A DNA stretch of 6,781 nt, taken from contig DAOTZU010000100.1 in the NCBI GenBank assembly GCA_034433995.1, positions 1 to 6,781 of the forward strand, in the 5' to 3' direction. This DNA comes from DAOTZU01 sp034433995. GTDB lineage: Bacteria > Chloroflexota > Anaerolineae > UBA1429. The stretch's first letter is position 1, and every line of letters starts with the position of its first letter. Under the pieces are notes generated by a model. It was given only the letters and a program-made list of their open reading frames with translations. It did not search any database and was not told the origin of the DNA. The position numbers and the translations under genes were made by a program. This document shows positions 4,339 through 6,781 of this stretch, piece by piece.

Positions 4339-6781
4339 CTATTCCTCATCCTCGGACTTGAACTCATCCTCGCCCAAGAGATCGTCCTCGTCTTCTTCCT
4401 CTTCGATCTCCTCAAGGTCCTCTTCCTCCAGCTCCTCCTCCAAGAGGGAGGCATCCAGGGGCTCGAACTCGCCGCTAGAGCCGCTGGAGAACATCCCACC
4501 ATCCACCTCGCGCAAGAGATCCACGTCCATCTCTTCCAGGGAACGATCCAGGATCTTGGGACGCACTGCCTGTGGCGCGGCCTCTTGCTCTTGGCGAAAG
4601 CCCGTGCCGGCGGGGATCAACTTGCCGATGAGGACGCTCTCCTTGAGCCCGCGCAGCTCGTCGGTGCGCCCCTCGATGGCCGCGCTGGCCAGCACGCTGA
4701 TGGTGTGCTGGAAGGAGGCCGCCGAGAGGAAGCTATCGGTGTTGAGCGCTGCCTTGGTGATGCCCAAAAGCACCGGTTCGGCGGTGGCCGGCTCGCCACC
4801 TTTGGCCAGGATCTCTTGGTTGAGCTTTTCGAAATCGATGCGGTCCACCAGTTCGCCGGGGAGCAATTCGCTATCGCCGCTGGAGGTAACGCGCACCCGG
4901 CGCAACATCTGGCGGATGATCACCTCGATGTGCTTATCGTTGATGGTCACGCCCTGAGAACGGTACACCTTTTGGATCTCGGTGATCAGATACTCGCGCA
5001 CGGCCTCCACGCCCAAGATCGCCAAGATCTCGTGGGGGTTCTTGGAGCCTTCGGTGATCATGGCGCCGGGTTTGACCACCTCGCCATCGAACACCACCAG
5101 GCGCGCCGTGACGGGGATCTCGTATTCGCGCTCCCGCTTTTCTTCATGCAAGACGACGACCTTGCCCTCCTCCAGGCTGATCCGCCCGGAGGCCTTGGCC
5201 ACAAGATCCTCGCGCTCGGGGCAAGAAGCCAGCACCTGGCCCTCCACCACCTCCTCACCATCGGCCACCAAAAGGGTATACTCGGCGCTCACGGGATGCT
5301 CGACACGCTTGATCTCGCTGGCGACGATCTTGACCCAGCGCTGGTCCCCCTCGGCGCGCACCTCCACCCTGCCGCCGATATCGGCGATGATGGCCTGGCC
5401 TCTGGGGTTGCGGGCCTCAAACAGCTCCTGCACCCGGGGCAAGCCCTGGGTGATGTCGCTGGTGCCGGCCACGCCGCCGGTGTGGAAGGTGCGCAGGGTG
5501 AGCTGGGTGCCCGGCTCGCCGATGGATTGGGCCGCGATGATGCCCACCGCCTCGCCCAGCTTGACCACCGTGCCGCGCCCCAAGTCTCGCCCATAGCAGT
5601 GCACGCACAAACCATACCGTTGTGCGCAAGTCATGGGCGAGCGCACATAGACGGCATCGATCTCTGACTTGTCCAGGGCCTCGGCCAGGTCGTCATCGAT
5701 CAGTTGATTCGCCTCGGCCAGCACCTCCCCCGTCTTCGGGTTCACGATAGGCGCGGCGGTGAAACGGCCGCTGATGCGCTCCACAAAGGTTTCGCCGGCC
5801 GCCTTGGTGCTCTTTTTGTTGATCCAGATGCCCTGGGTGGTGCCGCAATCTTCGGCATTGACGATCACATCTTGGGCCACATCCACCAAACGGCGGGTGA
5901 GATAGCCGGCGTCGGCGGTGCGCAAGGCGGTATCGGCCAGGCCTTTGCGGGCGCCGTGGGTGGAGAGGAAATACTCCAGCGAGGTCAACCCCTCACGGAA
6001 GCTGGAGCGAATGGGCAGAGGGATGATGCGGCCGGAGGGATCCGCCATCAACCCGCGCATGCCCGCCAGTTGGCGCACCGGCATGATGCCGCCTTTGGTG
6101 GAACCCGAATTGACCATGATCCCCAGGGAGCTATACGGATCCAGCTCGCGGGCCACCGCCGAGGTCACCTCTTCCGTAGCCTCGGTCCACAGCTCCACGG
6201 TCTTGACATAGCGCTCGTTATCGGTGATGAGGCCACGCCGATACTGCCGTTCGATCTCGGCCACGCGCTCGTTGGCGACCTCCAAGATGCGGGCCTTTTC
6301 CTCCGGCACGTGGATATCGTCAATGGCGATGGTGGTGCCGGAGCGGGTGGCATAGCGGAAGCCGATATCCTTAATCGCGTCCACCAGTTCGGCGGTGCCC
6401 TCCAAGCCGAGCTTCTTGTAGCCCTCGGCCACCAGCTTTTTCAGGGCGCCTTTATCCAAGACCCGGTTGACAAAACGCAGTTCGGCCGGCAAGGCAGAGT
6501 TAAAGATCACCCGCCCCACAGTGGTATCCAACAGGGTGGGAGCTTGGCCATCCGGCTGATAGTAGAACTTGATCTTGGCATGGAGGTGCACCACGCCCAG
6601 CTCGTAGGCCAGGCTCACCTCCTCAAAGGAGGAAAAGACCATCCCTTCGCCCTTCATCCCCGGCCGTTCCAACGTCAGATAGTAGCAGCCCAATACCATG
6701 TCTTTGGAGGGCCCCACCTCTGGCTCGCCGTTGGCCGGGCGAAGCAGGTTGCGGCTGGAGAGCATCAATTCCCTGGCCTCC
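4339..6781 (-). CDS. rpoC: DNA-directed RNA polymerase beta' subunit, C-terminal ~813 residues, cut by the window edge
   Basis: The frame stays open to the right edge, so the start and the NADFDGD catalytic Asp loop lie outside. The first visible residues (EAREL then MLSSRNLLRPANGEP) correspond to the segment just after that loop. Counting from codon 6766-6768: the conserved core includes RQLAGMRGLMADPSG and the bridge-helix region STHGARKGLADTALRTA (269-285). The zinc-site cysteines are C308, C381, C388 and C391 with normal spacing. The trigger loop is GEPGTQLTLRTFHTGG (R426, H429 at the NTP-contacting positions). DKHIEVIIRQMLR and GLKESVLIGKLIPAGTG mark the C-terminal clamp and end region. 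The proteobacterial insertion within the trigger loop (SI3) is absent. After the conserved end comes a variable linker and a very acidic tail: 24 of the last 33 residues are Asp or Glu. The protein is part of core RNA polymerase and is essential. No frameshift or internal stop is seen. The PBP gene follows after 3 nt. Confidence 0.98.
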   Translation of the reverse strand, partial: EARELMLSSRNLLRPANGEPEVGPSKDMVLGCYYLTLERPGMKGEGMVFSSFEEVSLAYELGVVHLHAKIKFYYQPDGQAPTLLDTTVGRVIFNSALPAELRFVNRVLDKGALKKLVAEGYKKLGLEGTAELVDAIKDIGFRYATRSGTTIAIDDIHVPEEKARILEVANERVAEIERQYRRGLITDNERYVKTVELWTEATEEVTSAVARELDPYSSLGIMVNSGSTKGGIMPVRQLAGMRGLMADPSGRIIPLPIRSSFREGLTSLEYFLSTHGARKGLADTALRTADAGYLTRRLVDVAQDVIVNAEDCGTTQGIWINKKSTKAAGETFVERISGRFTAAPIVNPKTGEVLAEANQLIDDDLAEALDKSEIDAVYVRSPMTCAQRYGLCVHCYGRDLGRGTVVKLGEAVGIIAAQSIGEPGTQLTLRTFHTGGVAGTSDITQGLPRVQELFEARNPRGQAIIADIGGRVEVRAEGDQRWVKIVASEIKRVEHPVSAEYTLLVADGEEVVEGQVLASCPEREDLVAKASGRISLEEGKVVVLHEEKREREYEIPVTARLVVFDGEVVKPGAMITEGSKNPHEILAILGVEAVREYLITEIQKVYRSQGVTINDKHIEVIIRQMLRRVRVTSSGDSELLPGELVDRIDFEKLNQEILAKGGEPATAEPVLLGITKAALNTDSFLSAASFQHTISVLASAAIEGRTDELRGLKESVLIGKLIPAGTGFRQEQEAAPQAVRPKILDRSLEEMDVDLLREVDGGMFSSGSSGEFEPLDASLLEEELEEEDLEEIEEEEDEDDLLGEDEFKSEDEE
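4343..4347 (-). promoter_or_regulatory. PBP ribosome-binding site inside the rpoC 3' end
   Basis: Read on the minus strand, the site is GAGGA followed by ATAGCCG and the PBP ATG. That places GAGG 8 nt before the start codon, with the rpoC TAG in between. The site is made by the Glu codons of the RpoC acidic tail. A ribosome ending rpoC would finish on top of the PBP start region, which favours translational coupling. It supports ATG 4335 as the PBP start. Confidence 0.75.

Noticed and set aside
4211..4957. A 248-codon plus-strand frame with a long poly-Ser run
   Set aside because: The Ser run is the complement, in a shifted frame, of the GAG/GAA codons of the RpoC acidic tail. rpoC is certain in this region, and nothing supports a second gene.
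2368..5667. A 1099-codon open frame on the plus strand, antisense to both the PBP and rpoC
   Set aside because: It lies in exact codon-for-codon register opposite both genes, which share a frame across the 3-nt gap. Its stops can arise only from sense TTA, CTA or TCA codons, which are rare in this GC-rich sequence; it ends at a sense TCA Ser codon in rpoC. The product has no recognisable domain, so the length is a codon-usage effect.
1..6781. CRISPR array, tRNA/rRNA, insertion sequence, phage or defence genes
   Set aside because: I found no regularly spaced repeats, cloverleaf-like segments, transposase motifs or terminal inverted repeats. Coding genes fill the window except for one 146-base gap.

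Overview
The window is GC-rich, densely coded bacterial chromosome. It holds four protein genes, two of them cut by the window edges, and no RNA gene, mobile element or CRISPR array that I can see. The best guess for the organism is a member of the Chloroflexota, probably Anaerolineae-like. Three things point there: a Pro/Thr/Ser/Ala spacer of the kind common in secreted proteins of that phylum, an RpoC without the large trigger-loop insertion of proteobacteria, and a PBP and a small zincin that resemble Chloroflexota/Actinobacteria-type proteins. This assignment is inference from recalled family patterns, not from a search.

Left part, plus strand. Bases 2-787 are the 3' part of a secreted or surface-anchored NodB-type polysaccharide deacetylase, with its low-complexity spacer at the very start of the window. 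A 146-base gap (788-933) follows. It has a weak hairpin, two T6 tracts within a direct repeat, and a strong Shine-Dalgarno sequence. Bases 934-1311 encode a 125-residue minimal zinc metallopeptidase (Zincin_1/DUF1025-like, HExxH).

Right part, minus strand. This is one apparent transcription unit read right to left. It starts with the C-terminal ~813 residues of RNA polymerase beta' (rpoC, 4339-6781, running off the right edge). After only 3 nt comes a 1006-residue class A penicillin-binding protein (1315-4335). The PBP ribosome-binding site lies inside the last rpoC codons, so the two are probably translationally coupled. The PBP carries an N-terminal membrane anchor, a GT51 glycosyltransferase, a transpeptidase, a tandem Cys/Gly-Lys-Leu module and two Ig-like C-terminal domains.

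The two gene blocks converge at 1311/1315 with 3 nt between the stop codons, so any transcription termination signal must lie inside coding sequence. Biologically the window joins core transcription (RpoC) with envelope building and remodelling (PBP, deacetylase). I find no undescribed multi-gene system. The most notable points are the rpoC-PBP coupling, the acidic RpoC tail whose codons supply the PBP ribosome-binding site, the altered GT51 motifs and the duplicated C-terminal module of the PBP.
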